This document shows positions 39,601 to 51,600 of a stretch of DNA of 64,000 nucleotides, in pieces. The notes under the pieces are model-generated. The model did no database searches and was not told the DNA's origin. It saw only the letters and a program-made list of their open reading frames with translations. How positions within the stretch are numbered: the stretch's first letter is position 1; each line of letters opens with the position of its first letter. This stretch comes from Diadema setosum (lineage: Eukaryota > Echinodermata > Echinoidea > Diadematoida > Diadematidae): contig CM067062.1 in the NCBI GenBank assembly GCA_033980235.1, forward strand, positions 7,357,900 to 7,421,899, written 5' to 3'. The position numbers and the translations under genes were made by a program.

Positions 39601-42600
39601 GAAATAAAGCGGATCTTCTGTCTCACCAAGCGAGGTAAACACGAAAAAATAAATACTACTTTGCCAGACAAAGGTGAGACGAAGGCGTAAAACGTTTGAA
39701 CGTGCACTCCTGGATAGCTGTTGCCCCGGCATCAGAAGTTCGAAGGCGTTAGCTTCCAGCGCTTTCTCCGGGTATTGTTTTTTTCTCTTTCAGTTCGTTA
39801 TTCCGAATGTTCGTTATTTCAAAGGTTTTCCGAATGCTCGTTATCTCAAAGGTTCGCTTATTCCGGCTATTCATTAGCCGGACTGAAATAAGGGAAGGTT
39901 TGTTAATCTAGAATAACGAAACTCCAACGAAACGACTAACGAAACGACAATCGACCTTCGGAATAACAAACGCCACATACTAAAATTGTGTTCGAATGAA
40001 GCAAGCCTTTTCCACTTTCGACCTGAGGAATATAACTATCGGTATTCGCAATTTGCGTGTTTCGGAATAACGAACCCTCGGAATAATAAACCTTTCGAAA
40101 TTAACATCACCCGGAAACAGAGATCAATGAGATATAATTATCGTAACACGATAAAAATCAGATAAACGTCAACACCATTTTGTTAAATAGAAAACGAGAT
40201 AAATTTCAACTCAACGCGTTCAAAACAAAAATACAACGAATTCCAACGTCATATTAAGTTAATAAACTAAGAAGTTATTGCCAAGAGATAAATCATTTCA
40301 CTTGGAGAACATTTTACGACCAGCCGTATTTTTTTTTTTCATTGTTGACTTCTTCTTCTTTTTTAGTCGGGAAGATGTTCATCATCGTGTAGAAACTGAA
40401 GGAAATAAAGCTGATCTCCTGTCTCACGAAGCGAGGTAAAAGAAAAAAATCATTTTGTCGCGTTTACCTCGCTTCGTGAGACAGAAGATCAGCTTTATTT
40501 CCTTCAGACTTTTTTTTTGTATGAAAAGGAGGTGCCGCAATTTAGTTTCAACGTTTGAGGAAACATGTATTAGCGGAAAAATGAGCAAAGAAAATGGGAT
40601 TCTATCGTGATAGTGTCCGATTTTCTTTGCTCATTTACCACTGATAAAATATATTCATTTCTATGGTCAGTTTCCTTCTGTTTGCGTTTTAGAAAAAAAA
40701 AAATGCAGATGTGTAACGATTTACTTGACGGACATAATAAAAACAGTTCTGACACCTCGTTTTCATAACTTTGAGAATCAATAATGAAGGATAAATTCGG
40801 TAGACCGTTTGGAACAGCAATATACAAAGTGAATGGCTAATTAACAAGTGCAAAACGTCGGTAAATCGATGTAGAACAACAACGAATCAACAGGTCATTT
40901 ATGTAACTGAGAGCCCGGACAATCTATATTACCAGACACTTATTTTCTGTTGCCGTGAATTCCGTCCTCAGAGGCTGAAAAGCGAGCGAAAAGAAAAGGC
41001 AACAATTATTCACAAAGATCTTAACATTACGAGTGTAAAGAACTAAGTGAATCACTCTCTTCTGTTCCACTGCAAAATTAATATTGTGTTTCAATGCGAC
41101 ATTTTGCGCGGCGCAAAATCGCATTGCAGTTACGCGCGATACTTTCACTTAGGCGCCGTAGATGGCGCTAGACAATTTAACCGGAGGAGATCCGCCGGTC
41201 GGTGCGTTCGCGTTGAAACGTGTTTGCGTACGCGTTACCGATGCGCGGTTCTACGCGTAGGTAAGTTTAACGCGATCAGCACTGTACATGATTTGGCAAA
41301 AGGGTGTATCTCTAGATACACCTCTAACCGTGCACGCTGGGGAGCGCTTAAAGATTTGGCAGATAGGTGTATCTTTAGATACATCCATCTGCCGAATGAA
41401 TCATGAATTATAGTTGCGAAGTATGATAAGGCAGAAAGGTGTATCTTTTATACTCTGTGTATATTATATAGGCCTACTCTGTTGTTTATACGTGCTGCTG
41501 GCATGTATGTGTACCGTTTCACAGGTCGGTGCGGTGGCGGGCCATGCTCCTGACTTAAAACTGGCAGCCCGTTGCACTGCAGAAGTTTCTCCTTGTTGCT
41601 AGTCGGTGAGTAGATAGAACCTAATATCTAGAAGTTCAGATCTAACGTTTGTCCTAGACTTCTATGGCCACTTCTATGCCATTAGATGCGCAGATTCGTA
41701 AAATCTAGCATTTCTGTTGAAATGACAGCTTTTCCGGCAAGTGTGGCTGTGGGATGAGAGTTCTCTACGCTTCAAAATGACAGTGATCCCTGCACTGTCC
41801 GTGCTGTGCACTGCATGTAGAAGCCTGTACATAGTTAACTATACACAGTCCAGTCGCTGTACATGGTACGTCGCGACAGGGCTGTACGCGCGCGACCACC
41901 AACCACTAGGACAGCGACGTAATCGTATTACGATAGCTTTGAATTTTGATACTTAACATCATTTTTGTCACCTCAAACTCAACGAGTATACTTTTCAATA
42001 TTTACTCTACATCTTATGCTATCAGTATTCAAATGTACCCAATGAAACTTACCGGAATTGATCATCATATCCAGCATGTCCACACCGTACACAATCTTTC
42101 ACGCCAGGCCTAACTATACACAGCCCAGTCGCTGTACATGGTAATGTACGTCGCGACGTACCATACAGCGACTGGGCTGTGTATAGTTAGGCCTGGCGTG
42201 AAAGATTGTGTACCGTGTGGACATGCTGGATATGATGATCAATTTCGGTTAGTTTCATTGCGTACATTTGAATACTGATAGCATCAGATGTAGAGTAAAT
42301 ATTGAAAAGTATACTCGTTGAGTTTGAGGTGACAAAAATGATGTTAAGTATCAAAATTCAAAGCTATCGTAATACGATTACGTCGCTCTCCTAGTGGTTG
42401 GTGGTCGCGCGCGTACAGCCCTGTCGCGACGTACCATGTACAGCGACTGGGCTGTGTATAGTTAGTACATAGTGTAATGGTGTGCTGTGTGACTGTAAGA
42501 TCGGCTACCCATTACGCTATGCGTATGGGGCTGTTACCTAACAGACATTTAGTGGCAGTTACACACAAAGGTCTAGAGAAAGATGTGTCCCTGTCTTTGG

Positions 42601-45600
42601 AAATGATACTTGGATGTACTGCTCAAAGTGCTCAGTGGATGCAAACAGTTAAATGATCCTACCTGAATTTTCACATTTATTGAATTTATTGCAAAAATTG
42701 GGAGCAGCATGATAACTGCGTTTTTAAGAACAGATACATGATGTGCAAACAACTGCCTCTTTGTTTGCTAAAGCATTCAGTAGAGAAAACAAACGAACCT
42801 TTTGTCGAAAAAAGGGGCACAAAGCTAAAAATATGATGAATCATCTCATTGGAAGTAGAAGTTTTTGGAAAAAAAGGAGGAGAAGGAAGAAGAAAAATTC
42901 TTCAGCTGTAATCCTTAATCATGCATATCCATGAGACCATGTTTTGTTAATATTTAGACTCTAGGGTGAGTTGTAATTTGCGCACATTTTTCTATGTTTG
43001 ATGAACAAGTTGTGCATCCTGATATTTTTCTTTATTGTTATTTTTTAAATCTTTTTGTAATAATGAAGTAAAGATTGTCAAGAGTTAACATTTGATTAGA
43101 AATGGTCTTACATACACCCTTCTCCCTACAAAATCTCTGGTATATTTTGTTATCGTTTAATTTGGCAAAAAGGTGTATCTCTATACATACACCTTTTTGC
43201 CAACTTAAATGCACGATTTCTCACGGTGCATGAGAAGATACACCTTTTTGCCAAAATAGCGTGGGTTGCAGTCCCTGTAAACGTGATTTGGCAAAAAGGT
43301 GTGAAGGGATTTCGTAGTAAGATATAGTAGGGCGTAGAAAATATCCTGCTACTCACCATTCGTTGTTTTTATACACACAATATCTCCCGCGTTTCCGAGC
43401 TGCGCTTGGAGTCGATGCTGTTGCAGGAAATGGTCTTCCAATTGAGAGTTCAGTTATTGCACTTTCCCGTTTGGTATATACACAAGAACATAACGCGACA
43501 CCAAGTATAATTCCCGTAAATAAGGCGAAGTAGCACAATGTTGAATGCTCCACGAGACGGCGAAGTTAGAGATGGAAAATAGAGATAGATTGAGAGAGAG
43601 AGAGAGAGAGAGAGAGAAGTTCGCGAGTCCGATGTTTGATGATGTTGAAGTTTGGCGAGTTGACAACTTGACGTTTCCGTGCTTTCACGTCGAAAGCTGG
43701 TCAAGAAGTGTTGTGTGTGTGAAAAGTTGAATTTTGTGAATGAAGAGTTGTAGCATGCATGCGAAATTCCTTCGAGACGTGGAGCGAAGAAAAGAAGGAG
43801 ATTGGTTAGAAAGGATGTCCATCTCGCGTTGTCATGGTGACCGTAGGAGTGACCGGAGGTGAAGTTACGTTGTTCGCGAGGAATGTTCGGACAGATGATA
43901 TATGAGTGCTCGCGATACAGAGGGCCAGAGCAGTCGTAAAAATGTGCTTGTATTACGCCGTAGAGTGACCACTAGCGGATATGGTCAGCGAGCGAACGAA
44001 AACAATTCTCAGTAAAGTTAGAAAATGAAAGTGTGACTCATTGTGCTGCTACAAGTAGCTCCCCCCTAGATTGCTGCAAAATGAGATGTAGGAGCAATCG
44101 ATGAGTGTAAAAAATAGAGTAGAATGTTTGCAGGTGAGCGAGAGTAACAAAATAATATGGACAATGAACTAGAAAACAACAAGCTGGATCCGTAAGAAAC
44201 AAAATTGTCTCTTCAACCGTTGTCACAGTAGTCGACGTATTTTGCGGGGAATCGCACGTGACGACCGGAGCGTGTTTTCTTGATTTCCGTGGTCGTTTGG
44301 TTGGAGAGTGAGGTGGGGGTGCGAGGTGCGTTGGAAGGGGGTGTGGCAGGTTGTGTCGTGCGTTGAGTGTTTGTAGTCACGGGTGGTCGTGTGGTGCGGC
44401 GAGGCAATGGCTCGGGAATGATGTCCGTTTCTATGAATGCTGGTTTCAAGCGGTCGATGCTGACGGTGTCGTGTTTGCCGTGGTAGTCGATCACGAAAAA
44501 CTTGTCAGCACGCCGAATGACCGGAAAGGGACCTCTGTATGGGTGTTGTAGTGGTTTTCTCACGGTGTCATCGCGAATGAAAACATGTGTAGATGTGTTG
44601 AGGTCGTTGTGTATAAATGTCGGTTTGTTTTGAGTGCGTGTTGAAGGCGGGTGCATGTCCTGCATGAACTTACGTAGACGTTGGACGTAGTCGGAAGGGT
44701 CGATGTCCGTTGTGGTCTGTTCATGCTTGGTGATGCACTGGCCTGGGAGTCGTAGTGTTGTCCCATAGACAAGCTCTGCAGCTGAGCAGCCTATGTCTGT
44801 CTTCACTGCGGTCCGAATGCCGAGGAGAACGAGTGGTAGTGTCTCGGTCCATTTGGCGTGGTCGTGTGCCATGAGAGAGGCTTTGAGTTGACGATGTAGG
44901 CGTTCGACGAGGCCGTTCGATGTCGGATGGTATGCCGTTGTGCGAATGCGAGTGGATCCGAGTAGGGTAGTGAGAGCGTTGAAAAGGTTGGATTCAAATT
45001 GGCGACCTCTGTCTGTTGTGATGGTCGATGGTGCGCCAAATCGTGCGACCCAGTGCGTGACGAAGACTCGAGCGACTGTTTCGGCTGTGATGTCGCTCAT
45101 GGGGAAGGCTTCTGGCCATCGTGTGAATCGATCGACACATGTGAGGAGGTATGTGTGACCGTTTGATGGAGGAAGTGGGCCGACGATGTCGATGTGAACG
45201 TGGTCGAATCGCGCATCGGGAGATGAGAAAGTGCCGAGGGGTGCTTTGTTGTGGCGATGAATTTTGCTGCGTTGGCACTGTAGACATGTTTTGGCCCATG
45301 AACGAACGTCACGATTGATGCCGTTCCAAACAAATCTGTCAGTAACCAGTTTCTGCGTTGCTCTTACTCCTGGATGAGAGAGTTGATGAAGGGAGTGAAA
45401 GATCGCCTTGCGATGAGGCGCTGGAATGTATGGACGAGGAAATCCAGTTGACAAATCACATAACATCGTGCGGTCTGATGAGGGGATTGGCACTGGTGAG
45501 AGTTTGAGTGAAGTGTCAGTCGTGAGTTGTTTGAGTTCCTCGTCGTCCTCTTGGGCGAGGGCAATGACGTGGAAGTCGATGGGGGTAGTGCTTACATTGT

Positions 45601-48600
45601 TGATGAAAGCTCGAGAGAGTGCGTCAGCAGCTGTGTTGCGTTTGCCTGAGATGTGACGGATGTCGGTGGTGAACTGGGAAATGAAGTCGAGTTGACGAAT
45701 TTCCCGTGGCGAGTATCTGTCGGGACGACCGTGGAGAGAGTGAGTGAGAGGCTTGTGGTCGGTGTACACGATGAACTGTCGCCCCTCGAGCATGTGACGA
45801 AAGTGTTTGATGCACAGGTAGACGGCGAGCAGCTCTCGTCCAAACGCGCTGTAGCGAGTTTCAGCTGGCTGTAGTCGTTTAGAGAAAAACGTGAGAGGTT
45901 GCCATGTACCGTCGATGCATTGCTGGAGTACACCGCCGACGCCGACGTCCGACGCATCTGTGAGGAGACAGAGAGGTGCATCCATCTTCGGGTGAACAAG
46001 CATGGTGGCTTGTGATAGCGCTGCTTTGACTGCGTTGAATGATGAGAGTTCGTCGTCGTTGAGTGAGATGGGCTGATTTTTCCTTTTAGCATTTTTCAAC
46101 TTGTCGGTGAGAGGTTGCATCAAATCAGCGCATCGAGGGAGAAATCTCCGGTAGAAGTTGACGAGACCCAGGAATTCTCGCAGCTTGCGAAGTGAAGTGG
46201 GAGCTGATAGGTCTTGAATTGCCTGGACCTTGTCTGGCAGAGGAGAGATGCCATGGTGATCGACAACGTGGCCGAGGAAGTGGAGGGATGGCACGCCGAG
46301 TTGGCATTTGGCTGGGTTGATGACGATGCCATACTCAGCAAAGCGTGAAAACACAATGTTGAGGTGTTTTTCGTGTTCCTCGTGTGAGCGGCTTGCGACA
46401 AGGACGTCGTCCACGTACGCGTAGGCGAATGGAAGCCCACGCAGTACTTCGTCCATGAAGCGTTGAAAGGTCTGCGCCGCGTTGCGTAGTCCAAAAGGCA
46501 TGCGAGCATATTCAAACAGACCGAAGGGCGTGGTGATGGCGGTTTTGTGAACGTCAGCCGGATGAACGGGAATTTGATGGTACGCCTTAACGAGGTCGAG
46601 TTTGGAAAATACTGTCATGCCATCGAGGTTTGCTGCAAAGTCTTGGAGGTGGGGAATGGGATATCGATCGGGGATTGTTTGTCGGTTGAGGGCGCGGTAA
46701 TCGCCGCATGGTCGCCAATCGCCGGAGGTCTTTTTCGGCACCATGTGGAGGGGCGAAGACCAGTTGCTTTTCGACTGCGTGACGATGCCGAGCTCGAGCA
46801 TGTGGCTAAATTCCTCTCTAGCTGCTCCGAGGCGGTCGGATGCGAGACGGCGTGGTCGAGCGGAGACGGGGGGACCTCGAGTCTCGATGTAATGGGTGAC
46901 GGAGTGTTTGACGCTCGCCGGTGTGTATACTGGCTGTGTGATTGATGGATGTTGCTGAATTACAGCGTCGAAGCGAGTGCCGGTGGAGCGTAGCATTTTG
47001 AGACTGAAGGATGTTGCCGACGGTTCGGTGACGACGCCGCTAACCGAGAGATTAGTCGTTGCATCTATCAGTTTGCGTCGCCTGACGTCGACTAGCAGAC
47101 CGAAATGCCTTAGGAAGTCAGCTCCTAGGATGGGTGTGGGCACGTCCGCTAGTACGAAAATCCATCGATACACACGTCGCAGTCCGAGGTTTAACGTTAG
47201 GGAGCGTTCGCCGTATGTCGTGATTTGTGACTGATTGGCGGCCTGTAGCTTGATTTTGCTTGATGTCACCCGCCTCTCAGCCGGGGAAGGGGGAAGAACA
47301 CTGACTTCCGCGCCGGTGTCGACGAGGAACCGCGTGCCGGTGTTCTTGTCCGAAATGTAGAAGAGGCGACTGTGTGAGTGTGAGCCAGCGTTGTTTGTCG
47401 CCATTAGGCGCTGGCTTGCTCGTTTCCCTGGCTCGTGGCAGCGGGCGGTTGATGAGCAGAAGACGGTTGTCGTCGACACGGTGGTTGACAACGGCGAGCG
47501 TGCTCTCCATATGTTTGATGGTACCAGCACTCGCCATTGTCGTCGGAAACAGGCGTCTGAGCAGGCACGGCAGGGCTGCTACTACGCGAAGTATGCTGTC
47601 GGTTTCTGCGTGTGGCCGACCGACCTCGACTACGGCTCCGCTCACGGTTACGAAGCTGCATTGTTAGAGTTTCCACCTGTATTGTTAAACGGTGTATTTG
47701 GTCCTGGAGTTGTTGATTGGACGTGGGTGTTGTTTGGGGTGGGGCTGTCATGGCATTGACAAAACTCGGCGCTGTTACGGCTAGGATGCGGTCGGCGAGC
47801 TCCGCTAACTGTGTGACCGTCAGCGAATCGCTAGAAGATGCCAGTATTTGTTGCACGTTTGTCGGCATGCGCTGGACAAATAGCTGCCGTAGAATGCTGT
47901 CTTCGAGCACGCGATCGCCAAGCAGCTGTTTCATCCGACGGAGGAGTTGGGTTGGCTTCCTATCCCCCAGTTCTTCCTCCGTCAAGAGCTGCTGTAGTCT
48001 ACGTTGCTCCGATTCGGATGTCCGAGCGACGAGTGCTGTCTTCAGTGTGGTGTACGGCTGTGCGGCAGGCTTTGTGATGAGGAGATCGCGCACCTCCTGG
48101 GCGATGTCGGGGGAAAAGGAAGAAACCACATAGGCATATTTTGAGTCTTCCTTGGTAATTCGGCGAGTTGTGAATTGGGCCTCAACCTGCGCGAACCACA
48201 CCAACGGGTCTTGTGGCCAGTAGGGCGGCAGTTTTATGTTTGCTACGGCGGCATTATCGACAGCGATGTCAGTGGATGGTTTCGAAGTCGCGTCATCAAT
48301 CGGGGGCTGAACGGGCTCAACAGGCGCTTGCGAGGGGTCGGTCATAGTGGCGGGGAGATGAATTAAATCACGTCGGGGTCACCAGTGAAGGGATTTCGTA
48401 GTAAGATATAGTAGGGCGTAGAAAATATCCTGCTACTCACCATTCGTTGTTTTTATACACACAATATCTCCCGCGTTTCCGAGCTGCGCTTGGAGTCGAT
48501 GCTGTTGCAGGAAATGGTCTTCCAATTGAGAGTTTAGTTATTGCACTTTCCCGTTTGGTATATACACAAGAACATAACGCGACACCAAGTATAATTCCCG

Positions 48601-51600
48601 TAAATAAGGCGAAGTAGCACAATGTTGAATGCTCCACGAGACGGCGAAGTTAGAGATGGAAAATAGAGATAGATTGAGAGAGAGAGAGAGAGAGAGAGAG
48701 AAGTTCGCGAGTCCGATGTTTGATGATGTTGAAGTTTGGCGAGTTGACAACTTGACGTTTCCGTGCTTTCACGTCGAAAGCTGGTCAAGAAGTGTTGTGT
48801 GTGTGAAAAGTTGAATTTTGTGAATGAAGAGTTGTAGCATGCATGCGAAATTCCTTCGAGACGTGGAGCGAAGAAAAGAAGGAGATTGGTTAGAAAGGAT
48901 GTCCATCTCGCGTTGTCATGGTGACCGTAGGAGTGACCGGAGGTGAAGTTACGTTGTTCGCGAGGAATGTTCGGACAGATGATATATGAGTGCTCGCGAT
49001 ACAGAGGGCCAGAGCTGTCGTAAAAATGTGCTTGTATTACGCCGTAGAGTGACCACTAGCGGATATGGTCAGCGAGCGGACGAAAACAATTCTCAGTAAA
49101 GTTAGAAAATGAAAGTGTGACTCATTGTGCTGCTACAGGTGTATCTCTATGCATACACCTTTTTGCCAAGTTAAATGCATGATTTCTTACGGTGTATGTG
49201 AAGATACACCTTTTTGCCAAAATAGCGTGGGTCGCAGTCCCTGTAAACGTGATTTGGCAAAAAGGTGTATCTCTATACATACACCTTTTTGCCAAGTTAA
49301 ATGCATGATTTCTTACGGTGTATGTGAAGATACACCTTTTTGCCAAAATAGCGTGGGTCGCAGTCCCTGTAAACGTGATTTGGCAAAAAGGTGTATGTCT
49401 CTAAACATGCTAAAAGTGCTAATTCTGAAGTATTCTTTAAAATTAGATGCAAGAAAATTATCAGGAAATGAAATTTGAAGTGTATACTAAATCATGGAAT
49501 TGAATCCCTGAGCGTTGCACAGTTTAGGTGGCTTTTACGGTCAAGGAAACTGCCAAAACTTTAAAGTCGATTTTCTCGGCTTTGTAGTCGCTGTAAAACG
49601 GCAGACATACACCTTTTTGCCAAATCACGACCGAATGCTCCTCTGGCGCGGGTACGGTACGGTACAGTTCGCTTTAGGAGAGCGCTCGAACCCACCCTAT
49701 GTCACGCCAATTATCTTGCTTCAACAAAACCGCTTTTTATGAAATGTAATGTTTTCGATATTTATAATATTGGTGTTTTAAAAATGGCATTCCTTCAAGT
49801 CTTTCTTCTTTGTTTCAGTTAAATAGTGCTATTCACTCGTATTGTTTGAGAAATCCTCAAAATTATCATTTACCTCTAATTCAAACTAATTTTGGCTTAT
49901 ATTCTGTCTTATATAGAGGACCACAAATCTGGAATAGCTTGCCCAATGAAATTAAAACGAGTCTATATTTAAATGCTTTTAACCCTAACTTACCTGGGGG
50001 GGCACAATGCCCCCCCCCCCCCCCCCGACGAATTCCGCGACCATTCCGGCGCGCAAATTTTTTTGACCGCGCCGCTCGCTGACTTTTTACTTTCAAGTCT
50101 CGCGCAACTTTTAAGACCAAATTTGTCGCGCCCGGGCATACATTTCCGAAGCCACGCCCCTCCAAAAAATTCTCATCAACCCCAAAATTGCTCAAAAACC
50201 TGATTTTGTGTACAAAGTTAATACAAATTGTGTTTTTTCAATTAATTCATATAAAGATTCATATTTTTAATTTTAATGGCTGAAATCAATCTATTTTAGT
50301 ATAATTATGTTTCAAAAAATGTGTATGACAAATTCTGCTGAAAAAAACAACAAAAACAAAAGTTCGAAAAAACAAAGAAATACACAAAAAATTTGATAAA
50401 ACTATAAAAAACATAAGAAATTAATTTTGATACTGATTTTTTTTTTACGCACAAATGTTTGGAATGTCACTAGGAATATTTACACCACAGAACTCATTTT
50501 GTCCTTTGTTGAAAATAAAAAGAAAGCGTTAGGAATTTTCATTGACTTAAGCAAAGCATTTGATTGCCTTAATCACGACATACTTCTGCAAAAACTCTCT
50601 CAATACGGAATTAGAGGCTTGGAGCTTCAGTGGTTTACATCCTATTTAAAAGGTCGAAGACAATACGTTCACTTCAAAGATTCTGATTCTGCTACAACCC
50701 TGATAACCACAGGTGTGCCACAAGGGAGTATCCTGGGCCCTTTATTGTTCATCTTATACGTGAATGACCTTGTGAATGCGTCTGATCTTTTTTCGTACAT
50801 TTTATATGCAGACGACACAACGCTATTTATTTCCGATGATAATCTTCAATCACTTGTTGCAAACTCCAATAGAGAATTAGGGAAAATAGCAACCTGGTTT
50901 CAGGCAAACAAACTACTCATGAATACCACAAAAACCAAATTCATGACATTCAATCCCAAAGGAAGTAAACAGCCACTCTATGCCAACATTGAATTACACG
51001 TGAACGGCGTTTCAATCCCTCAGGTTGAATACACCAACTTTCTTGGATTGCTCATTGACAACAGACTAAAGTGGGACTCTCATATAACTCACATTTCAAA
51101 GAAAATTAGCATGGCAATAGGTATACTGTGTCGTGTGAGGTCTTTTTTGCCAACTACCACCTCATATTCTCTATACAACGCCCTGGTAATACCCCACTTA
51201 AATTACTGCAGCCTTGTGTGGGGCAGAGCATCTCAGAGCCGATTGCACAAACTTATTATACTTCAAAAAAGAGCTATACGTATATGCACCTGTGCACATT
51301 TTAGAGCTCATTGCGAGCCGCTCTTTACGACACTTGGGACTCTCCCTCTTACAAAACTCATATTCTTTAAGACAGGCATATTCATGTACAAGTTCAAAAA
51401 TGAACTCCTCCCCACAATATTTTCAAACTATTTCGTTCAACAAAACAAAATGCACTCAAAATACACCAGACACAATAATGATTACAGACTACCGATATTT
51501 CGTACATCCTTTGCTCAAACTCAATCGATAAAATACCACGGCGCCATGTTATGGAACAATCTAGAAAGTTCGCTCAAGTCTCTAAAGCTCCCTACTTTTA

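Larger units (their letters stand above)
43302..49137 (-). mobile_element. complete Ty3/gypsy LTR retrotransposon, CsRn1-type
   Basis: A 5836-bp element with 752-bp LTRs (TG...CA) and a GGTG duplication (43298-43301, 49138-49141). Reading on the minus strand the order is 5' LTR, primer site, gag, pol (protease, RT, RNase H, integrase), polypurine tract, 3' LTR. There is no env-like frame. The primer site matches tRNA-Trp and the gag knuckle is CHCC rather than CCHC, both hallmarks of the CsRn1 lineage. Both frames are open throughout. I noticed only about three substitutions between the LTRs, so insertion looks recent. The target is the hairpin minisatellite. Confidence 0.95.
14455..49697. 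mobile_element. 35.2-kb inserted block with TIR-like ends and TAT duplication
   Basis: The left end is GGGTGCGTTCGAGCGCTC (14455-14472). The right end read inwards from 49697 is GGGTGGGTTCGAGCGCTC. TAT stands at both borders (14452-14454 and 49698-49700). Both arms share further blocks in mirror order: a GTACCGTACC run, and GGTCGTGATTTGGCAAAAAG continuing GTGTATGTCTG. Deleting the block plus one TAT rejoins a LINE reading frame. It may be one very large element or a small TIR element swollen by later insertions. No transposase is visible inside. Confidence 0.5.

Noticed and set aside
44351..48366. Many plus- and minus-strand frames overlapping gag and pol
   Set aside because: Shadow frames of a GC-rich coding element. 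Only the two long minus-strand frames carry domain motifs.
14455..49697. The 35-kb block as a Polinton/Maverick or Helitron
   Set aside because: No DNA polymerase B, retroviral-type integrase outside the LTR element, packaging genes or Rep/helicase frame. A 3-bp duplication rather than 6 bp, and TIR-like ends rather than Helitron ends.
50427..50489. Upstream 21 codons of the LINE frame
   Set aside because: This stretch aligns with the MITE copy at 12180, so it is MITE DNA that happens to be open in frame, not LINE protein.
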